Shown: piece by piece, positions 14,137-21,752 of the stretch
Numbering within the stretch: the stretch's first letter is position 1
How the letters are laid out: each line of letters starts with the position of its first letter
Assembly: GCA_965371225.1 (NCBI GenBank)
Contig: CBDUXP010000037.1
Span: 1 to 37,048, forward strand
Direction of reading: 5' to 3'
Origin: CBDUXP01 sp965371225 [NCBI: uncultured bacterium]
GTDB lineage: Bacteria > Abyssobacteria > SURF-5 > CBDUXP01
DNA length: 37,048 nt
Notes under the pieces: model-generated
Database searches by the model: none
What the model saw: only the letters and a program-made list of their open reading frames with translations
Told to the model about the DNA's origin: nothing
Translations under genes and position numbers: made by a program

Positions 14137-15612
14137 TCAGAGACGGGCGGCGTGAATCTCGTCGCCCTCCACGGTGAACGCACACGCGCGCATCTCCTGG
14201 TCGATCCGGCGTTCCAAGTCATGGATGACAAGAGTGGTGCCGGGGTAGCAGGTTTTCTCCACGATGATTTCCGCGGCGAGCTGATCGGCGTGCATCTGCC
14301 GCAACCTTTCCGCGCGGTTGGCCAACTGACCCTGGGTCTCGCGCAGCTTCTGAATCTCCTCGGTCAAGAGGCGGATCTGGCCATACTGATCCGCGGTCAA
14401 TCGCCCCATTTTCTCTTTGAGGGCCAGGATTTTGCCCAGAGCGCTCTCCCGTTGCAGGCACTGGGCGTCGATGTGGGACCGCTCCCCGTCGAGACTCTCG
14501 GCTTCCATGAGCAAGCCTTCCTCCATGTGCAGTTCGAGCCGGGTTTGCGCGATCCCGTTCGCGCTGCCCACCGTTCCCACCCGGATTTCCGTGCGGGCTT
14601 TGACCTGGCCGCCCATGAGCCGGCGCTGCACCCCGTCCAGCCGCACGCCACAGGTGGCGGCCACTTCGCTGTTCACCAACTCCTCCGCAATGCGGACGTC
14701 CCCCTCGGCGCGGAGCGTGGCGTTCACCGCCATGCGCGCGACGATGTCCTGCCCGGCGTGGATGCGCACGCCCTGCTTGCCCAAAATGCTCCCGCGGACG
14801 AACACGTTCCCCTTCGCGACCAGGGACGCCTTCTCCACGTCGCCATCCACGATGATGTCCCCGCGCGCGACCACGTGGAAATCCTCCAGCACGGATCCCA
14901 TCACCCGCACGGTCCCGTTGAAGTCGATATTGCCGACCCCGAAGTTCACGTCGCCGTTGACCACGTAGACGGGGGCGACGGCGATGATCAGGTTGACCAA
15001 TTGCACGTAGCCCTCAATCTTGGAGGTCGCCGTGAGTCCGTCCTCGCTGATCTCGACATACTCATTCCCGCGAATGCGGGCCGCCCGGCCGGGCACGGGG
15101 CGGACGGTGTTCGCAAAGACATCGACTCCCGGCCGACCGGGGGTCGGCTTGGTGGCAATCGCGAGCGCTTGGCTTTTCTCGACGTTCTCGATGAGCCCCA
15201 GCTCCCGAAAATCGACGCGCCCCGTGAGTTCATCCTCCCGCAGGTGAATGTCATCCAGGTCGGTGCGGAACTTGTAGGTGATCACCCCATCGCGTCCGGG
15301 CACGGGCTCCCGGCCTTCGGCCGCGAGCAGATCCTCGCCGTACTGGTCGCGCGCGATGGCTTCCTTGATCGCCACCTTGTCCGGCTTGGCAATCCCGCGC
15401 TGGGCGCAGTCGGCCAGAATCTCCTTCGCCAGCACATCAGGCTCCGGGGCCGTGCCGGCGAGGCGCGCGGGGTCCAGCAGGCGGAAGTACGCGCGGATTT
15501 TGCGCCCGTCAAACGTCAGACGGTAGTAGTCCCGAGTCGAAAAGACCTCGCCCTGTGGGCTCGCAGACGTCGAGGCGGTGCGCAGGGGGGCTTCGGGTCC
15601 GGTGTCAGGCAT
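14137..15612 (-). CDS. FapA/DUF342 family polymer-associated protein
   Basis: This 491-residue protein has the FapA/DUF342 layout: an N-terminal alpha/beta part, a long right-handed beta-helix of repeating short strands (GDVNFGVGNIDFNGTV, GDIIVDGDVEKASLV, GNVFVRGSILGK), then a helical coiled coil around residues 385-440. Such proteins are placed in cell-surface, polysaccharide or flagellar assembly, but no flagellar gene is nearby. The ATG at 15612 is chosen because the longer frame would overlap the upstream zinc-ribbon gene and adds no family sequence. It may be co-transcribed with trkA 40 bases downstream. The function in this organism is unknown. Confidence 0.82.
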   Translation of the reverse strand: MPDTGPEAPLRTASTSASPQGEVFSTRDYYRLTFDGRKIRAYFRLLDPARLAGTAPEPDVLAKEILADCAQRGIAKPDKVAIKEAIARDQYGEDLLAAEGREPVPGRDGVITYKFRTDLDDIHLREDELTGRVDFRELGLIENVEKSQALAIATKPTPGRPGVDVFANTVRPVPGRAARIRGNEYVEISEDGLTATSKIEGYVQLVNLIIAVAPVYVVNGDVNFGVGNIDFNGTVRVMGSVLEDFHVVARGDIIVDGDVEKASLVAKGNVFVRGSILGKQGVRIHAGQDIVARMAVNATLRAEGDVRIAEELVNSEVAATCGVRLDGVQRRLMGGQVKARTEIRVGTVGSANGIAQTRLELHMEEGLLMEAESLDGERSHIDAQCLQRESALGKILALKEKMGRLTADQYGQIRLLTEEIQKLRETQGQLANRAERLRQMHADQLAAEIIVEKTCYPGTTLVIHDLERRIDQEMRACAFTVEGDEIHAARL

Positions 15613-15710
15613 GCGGCAGACGGGGAACCATAGACAGTTTTTCAGGCTACCCTGGATGCTGCCTCGACGCAAGCGGCAGGGACGCTCAGGTGAACCGCCG
15701 GCGCGGGGGA

Positions 15711-16331
15711 TCAGGGGCTGACGGTCGGCGCCTGAATCGCCACCTGCAAGGTCAGGCTCTTGGGGCACGGGGTCTGGCGCATGGAGATGACCCCGTTCTC
15801 CCGGTGGCCGGACACCACCGTGTGGGGGCAGTGGAGGGTGATCCGGCCGCCGTCTTGTGCCGAGATCGTCCCGTCCACGGGCGATTGGAACTCGACCCCG
15901 CCCTCGTGCAGCTCGGCCGAGAGGCGTACCTGATGCCCGTCGTGCCCCAGGTCGACGCGCGTGCTGCCGCCGTCGGCCACCTCCACCGAGGTGGGGCCGC
16001 CGGTGAGCAGGATGCGGATCGCCAGCACGTCAAGGGTGGGCTCGGGCAGGGAGACGTCGGGCCGGAGCCGGTCGGGATCGGCGAGCAAGGGTTTGACCAC
16101 GGTCTCGAAATTGTCACCGGCCATGACCCAGAACACGGCCCCGAAACCGGCGAGCACGAGCAGGAAGGCCACCAACCGGGCCGTCCCCCCCAGCAGCCGC
16201 TGGATCGGCGTGGGCTTGGCGATCTTCTCCCGGGGCAACTGCACATGGCACCGGAAGCACCGCACCGACCCCGCAGGATTTTCGGTCTTACAGCTTGGGC
16301 ACAGCAGTTCGGTCGACGACTTCTTCGCCAC
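15711..16331 (-). CDS. Zinc-ribbon single-pass membrane protein
   Basis: I do not recognise a named family for this 206-residue protein. It begins with a four-cysteine zinc ribbon, CPSCKTENPAGSVRCFRC (11-28), followed by a basic linker. One membrane helix spans about 53-70 (LVAFLLVLAGFGAVFWVMAG), and the rest is a beta-rich outside domain of about 130 residues with cysteines in LHCPHTV and QTPCPKS. The ribbon should be cytoplasmic and the C-terminus periplasmic. It has the same plan as the gene upstream, so the two may be partners. Confidence 0.7.
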   Translation of the reverse strand: MAKKSSTELLCPSCKTENPAGSVRCFRCHVQLPREKIAKPTPIQRLLGGTARLVAFLLVLAGFGAVFWVMAGDNFETVVKPLLADPDRLRPDVSLPEPTLDVLAIRILLTGGPTSVEVADGGSTRVDLGHDGHQVRLSAELHEGGVEFQSPVDGTISAQDGGRITLHCPHTVVSGHRENGVISMRQTPCPKSLTLQVAIQAPTVSP

Positions 16332-16418
16332 GGCCCCTCCTTGCCGCCCTCGCCTGGGGGCGCCTACCTGGCAAGTCTAGCTGCACGGCCGCGCGCGGAC
16401 CCCTCGGCCTGGTGCGGG

Positions 16419-17345
16419 TTAGTCAACCGTTGTATCTTCCGTTGGATCCACGTAGTCAGGCTTGGACCAGAGCGCCAGACCCTCCGGCGTGGTCGCCCGA
16501 ATGTCGATGCTGGTAATGCGCATGCCGGTGGGGGTGAAGGGCGAGCCGTCGCGCTTGGTGAAGTTCACCAGAGCGAATTCCATCGTCTGCATGGACGGCA
16601 GCAGCGGCAGAGTCAGCAGGAAGCCCCCCAGCCCCCCCGCGCCCGCATTGAGCTTCAGCTCCACGTCCGCCCAATTGAACCGGTCATCGTTGCGCACCAC
16701 GATGCGCCGTCCCACGCGCTGGATGGTGGGATGGATCTGCACGCCACGGCTCTCTTCGTCCAGCCCCACGCCCGGGCTGGGGAACACGGTGTCCAGCAGG
16801 CTCTCCCAGCGCGTCTGTTCGGGCTGCGTCGGCCACGCCGCGTAGGCCAGGATGGCGAGGCCCACGAAGATGGCCCCCCGCCACAAAAGCCGGCGGCGGC
16901 GCTCGCCCGGCGACACCGGATTGAGCACGTCCTCCTCAGACCAGTAGTCGTCCAAAATGATCCCACACGCCTCGCACGTGGGCATGCCGAAGATGACCGT
17001 CGCACCGCATTTGGGACACGGCACGGTGTCCACTTCGGCGGCGTCGTACGGGTCCGTCCCCTCGGGAAAGGGTGTGAGCCCCATGTCTGGGTCAGAGACA
17101 TCCTCAACGCCGGGGAGCGTGGAGGGACGCGGTGCGGCCGGTTCGCGCGGTGGTCCTCCCGACACTTCTGCCTCGACGGCCTTGCGGCCCACCTTCCCCC
17201 GCAACACGGCGACACAGCTCTGGCAGAGAATCCGGCCGGATTTGAGCCGCACCATGTGCGCATGCTGGTGCACGGCGCCGCACCGGACACAGGTCCCGGT
17301 GGGTTCGGTTGCCGCCTGGTTGGTTGGCGGCTGCGGCTCAGGCAT
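16419..17345 (-). CDS. Double zinc-ribbon membrane protein
   Basis: This 308-residue protein carries two zinc-ribbon modules before its membrane span: CVRCGAVHQHAHMV with CQSC (about 19-44), and CPKCGATVIFGMPTCEACG (about 109-127). An R-rich stretch and a membrane helix (about 155-169, GAIFVGLAILAYAAW) follow, then a C-terminal domain resembling FxLD-type extracytoplasmic beta domains, with VVRNDDRFNWADVELKLN. Proteins of this style are often described as zinc-ribbon domain-containing, with no known function. A perfect TATAAT box lies upstream at 17486-17481. It is probably first in the run of genes reaching the Trk system. Confidence 0.7.
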   Translation of the reverse strand: MPEPQPPTNQAATEPTGTCVRCGAVHQHAHMVRLKSGRILCQSCVAVLRGKVGRKAVEAEVSGGPPREPAAPRPSTLPGVEDVSDPDMGLTPFPEGTDPYDAAEVDTVPCPKCGATVIFGMPTCEACGIILDDYWSEEDVLNPVSPGERRRRLLWRGAIFVGLAILAYAAWPTQPEQTRWESLLDTVFPSPGVGLDEESRGVQIHPTIQRVGRRIVVRNDDRFNWADVELKLNAGAGGLGGFLLTLPLLPSMQTMEFALVNFTKRDGSPFTPTGMRITSIDIRATTPEGLALWSKPDYVDPTEDTTVD

Positions 17346-17475
17346 TGCTGCATGCTCCCATGGGGGGTGACCCAGGTGGCATGGCCCGGTCTGGGGGGTG
17401 CTCGGCGGGGTGAGCTACGACAGCAGCCGCGGTGGTGTCGCCACGGCTTCCCCACGTCCCGGGCCGTTGCGACAG

Positions 17476-17489
17476 CGGTAATTATACCG
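17476..17489. promoter_or_regulatory. Palindrome CGGTAattaTACCG over a TATAAT box
   Basis: A perfect 14-base palindrome with 5-bp arms and a 4-base self-complementary centre. On the minus strand it contains TATAAT (17486-17481), a good -10 box for the zinc-ribbon gene that starts at 17345. No strong -35 is seen, which would suit an activator- or repressor-controlled promoter. Confidence 0.4.
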
Positions 17490-17611
17490 TAAAACGGCTC
17501 AGGCCGCGCGCCTGCGGACCTGTCACGTCATCATCGCGTCACGTGCTGTTCCGGCACGGTTGGTCCGCCGCGTCGGGTCTCGGCGTCGGGTGGTGGCCCC
17601 GGCCGGGGAGG

Positions 17612-18073
17612 TTACTCTGGGCGATAGACCTCGTGGCAGGCCTTGCAGCTCGCCCCAATCCCCGGGATCGCGGCCTCGACGGCGGAGGCGTCCCCCGCCC
17701 GCGCCGCGGCCTCGGCCGCATGCCATTCCTTCAGAAACGCCTCGGCGTACTGCGTGAATCCCCGGTCGGCGGTCCACCGGCGTTGCACCGTGCGCATGTA
17801 CCGCTGGGCATTCTCCGTGGCCCGGACCACCTTCGCCTGGGTCTCCGGATCTCCCAGGCCGGCCCCCTGGGTGCGCAGCGTGCCAAAGTCAGCGGCGATG
17901 AGGCGCATGGCGTCATTGAGGATGAACTCGTCCGCCGGCATGCTGGCCGCCTCCGGCCGGGCGTGGGTCTCGCCCTCGTGGGCGCTGCCCAGTTCCGGGT
18001 TCAGGAGCGCCGTTCCCGCCGCTAAGCCGACCGCCAACCCCAGGACCACCATTGTGAAACGCGTACGGACCAT
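17612..18073 (-). CDS. Cytochrome c' / c556-type haem protein
   Basis: This 153-residue secreted protein has a signal peptide (hydrophobic about 7-23, likely cut after GSA at 31) and a C-terminal haem motif CKACH at 143-147 followed by EVYRPE. A single C-terminal CxxCH after a four-helix, Ala-rich body is the layout of cytochrome c'/c556. GIGASCKACHEVYRP is characteristic. Such proteins bind NO or CO or shuttle electrons in the periplasm. The chosen ATG has a GGGAGG site. It diverges from a cupredoxin-like gene. Confidence 0.88.
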   Translation of the reverse strand: MVRTRFTMVVLGLAVGLAAGTALLNPELGSAHEGETHARPEAASMPADEFILNDAMRLIAADFGTLRTQGAGLGDPETQAKVVRATENAQRYMRTVQRRWTADRGFTQYAEAFLKEWHAAEAAARAGDASAVEAAIPGIGASCKACHEVYRPE

Positions 18074-18182
18074 GTGGAACCTCCCGATCGGTGGGCACGT
18101 GGGGCGCAGTCTAGAGCCGAGCGCCACCCCGGTCAACCGGGATGCTGCCGGGCCGCGCCCGGTGGCGTGTGCCCCCCTCGCG

Positions 18183-18211
18183 TTGACATGCGCACAGCCC
18201 TTTGCTACCTT
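18183..18211 (+). promoter_or_regulatory. Sigma-70 promoter of the cupredoxin-like gene
   Basis: TTGACA at 18183-18188 and TACCTT at 18206-18211 are separated by 17 bases. Transcription would begin near 18218, which makes a GTG start at 18223 nearly leaderless and supports a later start. Confidence 0.65.
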
Positions 18212-18294
18212 GCTAGGCGGGCGTGGGAGCATCTAACTTGTTGGTATCTAAGAACTTGCGTACCCACGAGTGTGGGGTGGATGTCGGACCAAGG

Positions 18295-19062
18295 GTGTGC
18301 CTCCCCAGCCGCGTTCGTTCGCTGACCCCACCCGCCTTGCGCCGGTCCTCCTGCTTCCTGCTGCTACTGCCTTTCGTCGCGATGCTCCTCACCGGCACGG
18401 GTGCGCGGGCTCAGGAACCCGCATACCAGGTGATGGACGTGACCGACGGGGGGGCGCTCACCGGGCGGGTCCGGTATCTCGGCGACCGGACCAGCAAGAC
18501 CATACGAGTCACGCGGGACGCGGACGCCTGCGGGACGGAGGCGCGGAGCGATCACACCATCGTCACCGGAGAGAATGGCGGCCTAGCGAACGTGATCGTG
18601 AGCATTCAGGACATCACCGCCGGCCGGGCGCTCGATACGGCTCCGGACGCGGACGTGGAGATTACCCGGTGCAACTTCCAGCCGCACGTGACCACGGTGA
18701 CCTTGGGCGGCAAGCTCACCCTGCGCAATACGGACAGCGTGCTGCACCGGCCCCGGGGGGACATCGGCGAGGAACCGGTCTTTCAGTGGGGGATGCCTTT
18801 GCCCCAACGGCTCCCCAAGAAGATCCGGCAGGTGGGGATGATCCGCATCCGGTGTTCCCTCCACCCGTGGGCCCGGGCGTGGGTGGGGGCTTTTGCGCAC
18901 CCCTACCATACGGTGACGGATGCGACCGGCGCCTACCACCTTGCGGACATTCCGCCCGGTGAATACACCTTGCTGTTCTGGCACGAGACCTTCGGGGAGC
19001 AGTCCCGGGGGGTCACCGTGGAGGCCGGGGCCACTGCCACGGCCGATGTGACGTTCGACTAG
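18295..19062 (+). CDS. Secreted cupredoxin-like protein with carboxypeptidase-regulatory-like domain
   Basis: From the GTG at 18295 the protein has a basic-hydrophobic signal peptide ending ARA-QEP. The start could also be the GTG at 18223; both lack a strong ribosome site. The body has a plastocyanin-like pattern, LRNTDSVLHR and IRCSLHPWARAWVGAF, in which H, C and H could bind copper. A short carboxypeptidase-regulatory-like beta-sandwich follows (YHLADIPPGEYTLLFWHE). Proteins of this kind often accompany periplasmic cytochromes; here it diverges from a cytochrome c'-like gene. The usual C-terminal Met ligand is not evident, so copper binding is only inferred. Confidence 0.75.
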   Translation: MCLPSRVRSLTPPALRRSSCFLLLLPFVAMLLTGTGARAQEPAYQVMDVTDGGALTGRVRYLGDRTSKTIRVTRDADACGTEARSDHTIVTGENGGLANVIVSIQDITAGRALDTAPDADVEITRCNFQPHVTTVTLGGKLTLRNTDSVLHRPRGDIGEEPVFQWGMPLPQRLPKKIRQVGMIRIRCSLHPWARAWVGAFAHPYHTVTDATGAYHLADIPPGEYTLLFWHETFGEQSRGVTVEAGATATADVTFD

Positions 19063-19093
19063 GGCGCGCGCAGCCCCCCGCCCCGTCCCCGGC

Positions 19094-19342
19094 TTACTCC
19101 TCCGGCGCGGCCTCCGTCGCGAGGTAGTCATCCATGCAGTCGCTGACTTCGTCCATGAGGTACGCGACCTTGAACAGGCGCGCCTTCTGGTCCGCGACGT
19201 AGACCGGATCGTCTTCGTTGCGCATGGCCGCGAACTGGTCCGCGACCCAACTGAGTTTCTTGATGACTTTATCCAGCCGGCCGTCGTAGCTCTGGCTCTC
19301 CAGCCGCGCTTCTAATGTATGCAAATACTGCAGTGCATCCAT
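19094..19342 (-). CDS. Small helical hypothetical protein
   Basis: This 82-residue protein is not one I recognise. It is charged and almost wholly helical in pattern (LEARLESQSYDGRLDKVIKK, then LFKVAYLMDEVSDCMDDYL), with no signal peptide or membrane segment. The ATG at 19342 is chosen as the first methionine giving a consistent amphipathic start, preceded by GAGAAGTGGG. It converges on the cupredoxin gene with a 31-base gap. Its upstream region has two hairpins. Confidence 0.6.
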   Translation of the reverse strand: MDALQYLHTLEARLESQSYDGRLDKVIKKLSWVADQFAAMRNEDDPVYVADQKARLFKVAYLMDEVSDCMDDYLATEAAPEE

Positions 19343-19448
19343 AGCAATACCCACTTCTCGCACGGCATGCGCGCACCCGGTGTTGAGTGCGCCACCCGTA
19401 CATATCAAGCGTACCCGTGACGAGGACTGGCATTGCAAATTCGGCGAC

Positions 19449-19463
19449 GCGCGCTTTGCGCGC
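19449..19463. terminator. GC hairpin GCGCGC-TTT-GCGCGC
   Basis: A perfect 6-bp stem with a 3-base loop lies downstream of the lipoprotein pair and upstream of the small helical gene, both on the minus strand. No T-run follows on that strand, so it would be a weak or factor-assisted terminator at best. Confidence 0.35.
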
Positions 19464-19471
19464 TAATAGCT

Positions 19472-19488
19472 TTATCGGCAGGCGATAA
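19472..19488. promoter_or_regulatory. Dyad TTATCG-gcagg-CGATAA
   Basis: Perfect 6-bp arms around a 5-base spacer, nine bases from the GCGCGC hairpin. It lies in the 263-base gap upstream of the small helical gene and has the size of a repressor operator. The remainder of the gap shows nothing else recognisable. Confidence 0.35.
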
Positions 19489-19605
19489 CGGCACTAAACC
19501 ACGTAACAGCCGTAAATAAATCTACCGTGCGACGCGGGTGCGTCACGCAGGCATCGAATGAACGTGGTGCAAAGGGCGAGCGCCGGAATAGGTGCTGCGC
19601 GGGGC

Positions 19606-19932
19606 CTACTCGGTGGCGCCGCCGAAAATCCGGTTCAACTTTTCCGTCTGCTCTCTACTCACTGCGTCCACCGCGTCTCCGGCCTCGCGCGCGTCTCCTG
19701 CGCTTGCGTCCGTTTGTTCGCGAAAGAGCGCGTCCAGGTCTGCGGTCGACGTCGCCCCGCCCGCGCCAGCTTGCTCAACGGCCCCGGGGATGCTGTCCTC
19801 CGCTTCACTACTGATTGCCGGCGCCGCATCGTCCACCACCGCCGGCGTTGGCGCCTCGCGCCCCCCGCACGCCACCAGGACGCTCCCGCCCAGGAGCATC
19901 ACCAGCGCGACGCGTCGCATCTTCGCACGCAT
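19606..19932 (-). CDS. Small lipoprotein A
   Basis: This 108-residue protein has a lipoprotein signal: RRVALVMLLGGSVLVACGG with lipobox LVAC (C22). The mature part starts with a Pro/Ala-rich linker and ends in a charged helical segment (ALFREQTDASAGDAREAG, SREQTEKLNRIF). It follows lipoprotein B by 10 bases and shares its size and plan. The family is unknown; an envelope role is likely. Confidence 0.65.
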   Translation of the reverse strand: MRAKMRRVALVMLLGGSVLVACGGREAPTPAVVDDAAPAISSEAEDSIPGAVEQAGAGGATSTADLDALFREQTDASAGDAREAGDAVDAVSREQTEKLNRIFGGATE

Positions 19933-19942
19933 GGGTTCGCCT

Positions 19943-20296
19943 CTATTCCTCGAACGTACCGAGGGCCTCGTCCAGCTGCTCGGAGTAATCGCCTGCGATG
20001 GACCGAAGCTTGTCTTTGGCCACGGCGCCGCTCGCCTGCGCGGCCGCGTCCGCCTGCCCGGCCGATTCCGCGAGCTGTCGCTGGATGGAGATCGCCGTCA
20101 TTTGCTCGGTCAGCAGGGAAGTGCCGCCAACCCCCGCGCCCGAGCCCAACGGGGAAGGCTGTGCCACTTCCGCCGGAGGGGCGGCCGCCTCGGTGGGGGC
20201 CGGCTGGGCCTCCGGCTCAACGCCGCCGCCGTCGCACCCGGTTGCTACGCCCGCCGCCGCGAGGAGAAGCATGCTCACTCGTCTGATTTGCCGCAT
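19943..20296 (-). CDS. Small lipoprotein B
   Basis: This 117-residue protein begins MRQIRRVSMLLLAAAGVATGC, with lipobox VATGC (C21), then a Pro/Ala/Glu linker and a helical C-terminal half (LTEQMTAISIQRQLAESAG, LRSIAGDYSEQLDEALG). It is the first gene of a two-gene unit with lipoprotein A and diverges from the MFS gene, sharing a 111-base intergenic region. Function unknown. Confidence 0.7.
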   Translation of the reverse strand: MRQIRRVSMLLLAAAGVATGCDGGGVEPEAQPAPTEAAAPPAEVAQPSPLGSGAGVGGTSLLTEQMTAISIQRQLAESAGQADAAAQASGAVAKDKLRSIAGDYSEQLDEALGTFEE

Positions 20297-20407
20297 GGTG
20301 TACGCGCCTTTGCTGTCAGCCTGAGCATAGTGTAGCGCGGCGGGGGCCGGTGGCGCGTCTCCGCGACCCTGTAGGATGGGCGACCGAACGGGGGGCACGA
20401 GAGGGCG

Positions 20408-21643
20408 ATGGGCGACCGGACGGGCGAACCGCGCTTCCAGGCGCAGCGGGAACTCTTTAGCGAGCGCACGTTTCTGCTCTTCCTCCTCAGCCGGATGGGG
20501 ACGGGCATGGCCAACACGCTCTTCCGCGCGGCCCTGGCGTGGCACGTGTACGAGCTGTCGGGCTCCGCCACCATGCTCGGCCTCATCGGCGTCGTGCAAT
20601 TCATCCCGTCGCTCTCCTTCACGCTGGTGGGCGGGGCGGTCGCCGACGCGTATGACCGGCGGCGGATCCTGCTCGTGGTGCAAACGGTGCCCCTCGCGTG
20701 CGGGGCCGCGCTCTGCGCCGCCTCCTTCGGTGGCTGGATCAGCCTGCCGGTGCTGTTCGCCGCCGTCGCCGTCATCTCCACGGCGCACGCGTTCCAGACG
20801 CCGGCCGGCGCATCGCTGCTGCCTCTGCTGGTGCCGCGCGAACTGTTCGCCCGGGCCGTCGCCGTGCAGTCCATGACGCGGCTGCTTGCGTTTACGCTCG
20901 GGCCCCTCGTGATGGGCGTGGCGAGCCGGTATGGGGGGATCGGCGCTGCGTACGGCGCGTACGCGCTGCTGTTCATCGGCTCCATCGCCGCGCTCGCGTT
21001 CGTGCACCCGCGCAGCGAACAGGCCGACCGCCGCAACGTGAGCTGGCACTCCGTCGCCGAGGGGGTGCGCTATGTGTGGCAGAACAAGGCGGTGCTCGGG
21101 TGCATGACCCTCGACCTGTTCGCCGTGGTATTCGGCACCGCCGTCATGCTCTTGCCCATCTTCGCGAAAGACATTCTGCAGGTGGGCGAGTTGGGCTACG
21201 GGCTGCTCGCGTCGTCGCTCGAAATCGGCAGCGTGCTCTCGTCCGTGGCGCTGGTGTTCCTGCCCACGGTGCACCGGCCCGGCCGCGCGTTGCTGGTGGC
21301 CGTCGGCGCGTTCGGCATCTGCACCATCCTGTTCGGCCTGTCGCGCAGCTTTCTGCTCTCCTTCGTGGCGCACGTGCTCGTGGGCATGGCCGACGGGGTC
21401 AGCGTCGTCATGCGCGGCACCATCGTGCAGCTGACCACCCCGGATCAGCTGCGGGGTCGCGTCAGCAGCGTGAACATGGTGTTCATCCAGGCATCCAACC
21501 AGCTCGGCGCCGCCCGCGCCGGGTTCATGGCCCAGGCCCTCGGCGCGCCGCTCACCGTCGTCATCGGCGGCGTCATCAGCCTCGCCGTCACCGCCCTCGT
21601 GCACACCACCATCCCCGCCCTCCGCGGCTACCAGACGGAATAA
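20408..21643 (+). CDS. MFS transporter, EntS/MFS_3-like exporter
   Basis: This 411-residue protein has about 12 hydrophobic segments and the EntS-like MFS signature: GTGMANTLFRAALAWHVYEL in the first helix, GGAVADAYDRRRILL in the helix 2-3 loop (motif A region), and QLRGRVSSVNMVF in the second half. MFS_3 members export siderophores, drugs or other metabolites. GAGAGGG precedes the ATG. A near repeat of the start region (ATGGGCGACCGAACGGG) lies 32 bases upstream and could be an alternative start in another frame; it is not needed. The substrate is unknown. Confidence 0.9.
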   Translation: MGDRTGEPRFQAQRELFSERTFLLFLLSRMGTGMANTLFRAALAWHVYELSGSATMLGLIGVVQFIPSLSFTLVGGAVADAYDRRRILLVVQTVPLACGAALCAASFGGWISLPVLFAAVAVISTAHAFQTPAGASLLPLLVPRELFARAVAVQSMTRLLAFTLGPLVMGVASRYGGIGAAYGAYALLFIGSIAALAFVHPRSEQADRRNVSWHSVAEGVRYVWQNKAVLGCMTLDLFAVVFGTAVMLLPIFAKDILQVGELGYGLLASSLEIGSVLSSVALVFLPTVHRPGRALLVAVGAFGICTILFGLSRSFLLSFVAHVLVGMADGVSVVMRGTIVQLTTPDQLRGRVSSVNMVFIQASNQLGAARAGFMAQALGAPLTVVIGGVISLAVTALVHTTIPALRGYQTE

Positions 21644-21695
21644 GGGACCATCCGGTTGTGCTGGTGCGTTTTGAAGGAGATCAGGGTCATCGGCA

Positions 21696-21713
21696 GGGAC
21701 GCCTGACCGTCCC
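21696..21713. repeat. Hairpin GGGACG-cctgac-CGTCCC
   Basis: A 6-bp stem with a 6-base loop lies 52 bases after the MFS stop. It overlaps the -35 element of the DarTG promoter and could act as a terminator for the MFS gene or an operator for darTG. Confidence 0.35.
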
Positions 21714-21731
21714 GATATGGCATGTTAGTAT
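21703..21731 (+). promoter_or_regulatory. Promoter of the darTG operon
   Basis: CTGACC at 21703-21708 and TAGTAT at 21726-21731 are spaced by 17 bases, 21 bases before the darG ATG. Each hexamer matches four of six consensus positions. A purine-rich GAAAGAAGAGCG segment precedes the start codon. Confidence 0.5.
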
Positions 21732-21752
21732 AGGGGAAAGAAGAGCGAAAGT

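Noticed and set aside
10984-14177. Long open frames on the plus strand opposite trkH, trkA and the hydrolase
   Set aside because: They encode Arg/His/Gly/Ala-rich sequence with no domain pattern and lie exactly antisense to well-supported genes; GC-rich third positions cause such frames.
15555-17492. 645-codon plus-strand frame opposite the zinc-ribbon genes and FapA
   Set aside because: Antisense to three genes with clear motifs; its composition is low-complexity and shows no recognisable fold.
19943-21604. Long minus-strand extension upstream of lipoprotein B, running antisense to the MFS gene
   Set aside because: The extension is His/Glu/Arg-rich shadow sequence; the true start with a signal peptide and lipobox is at 20296.
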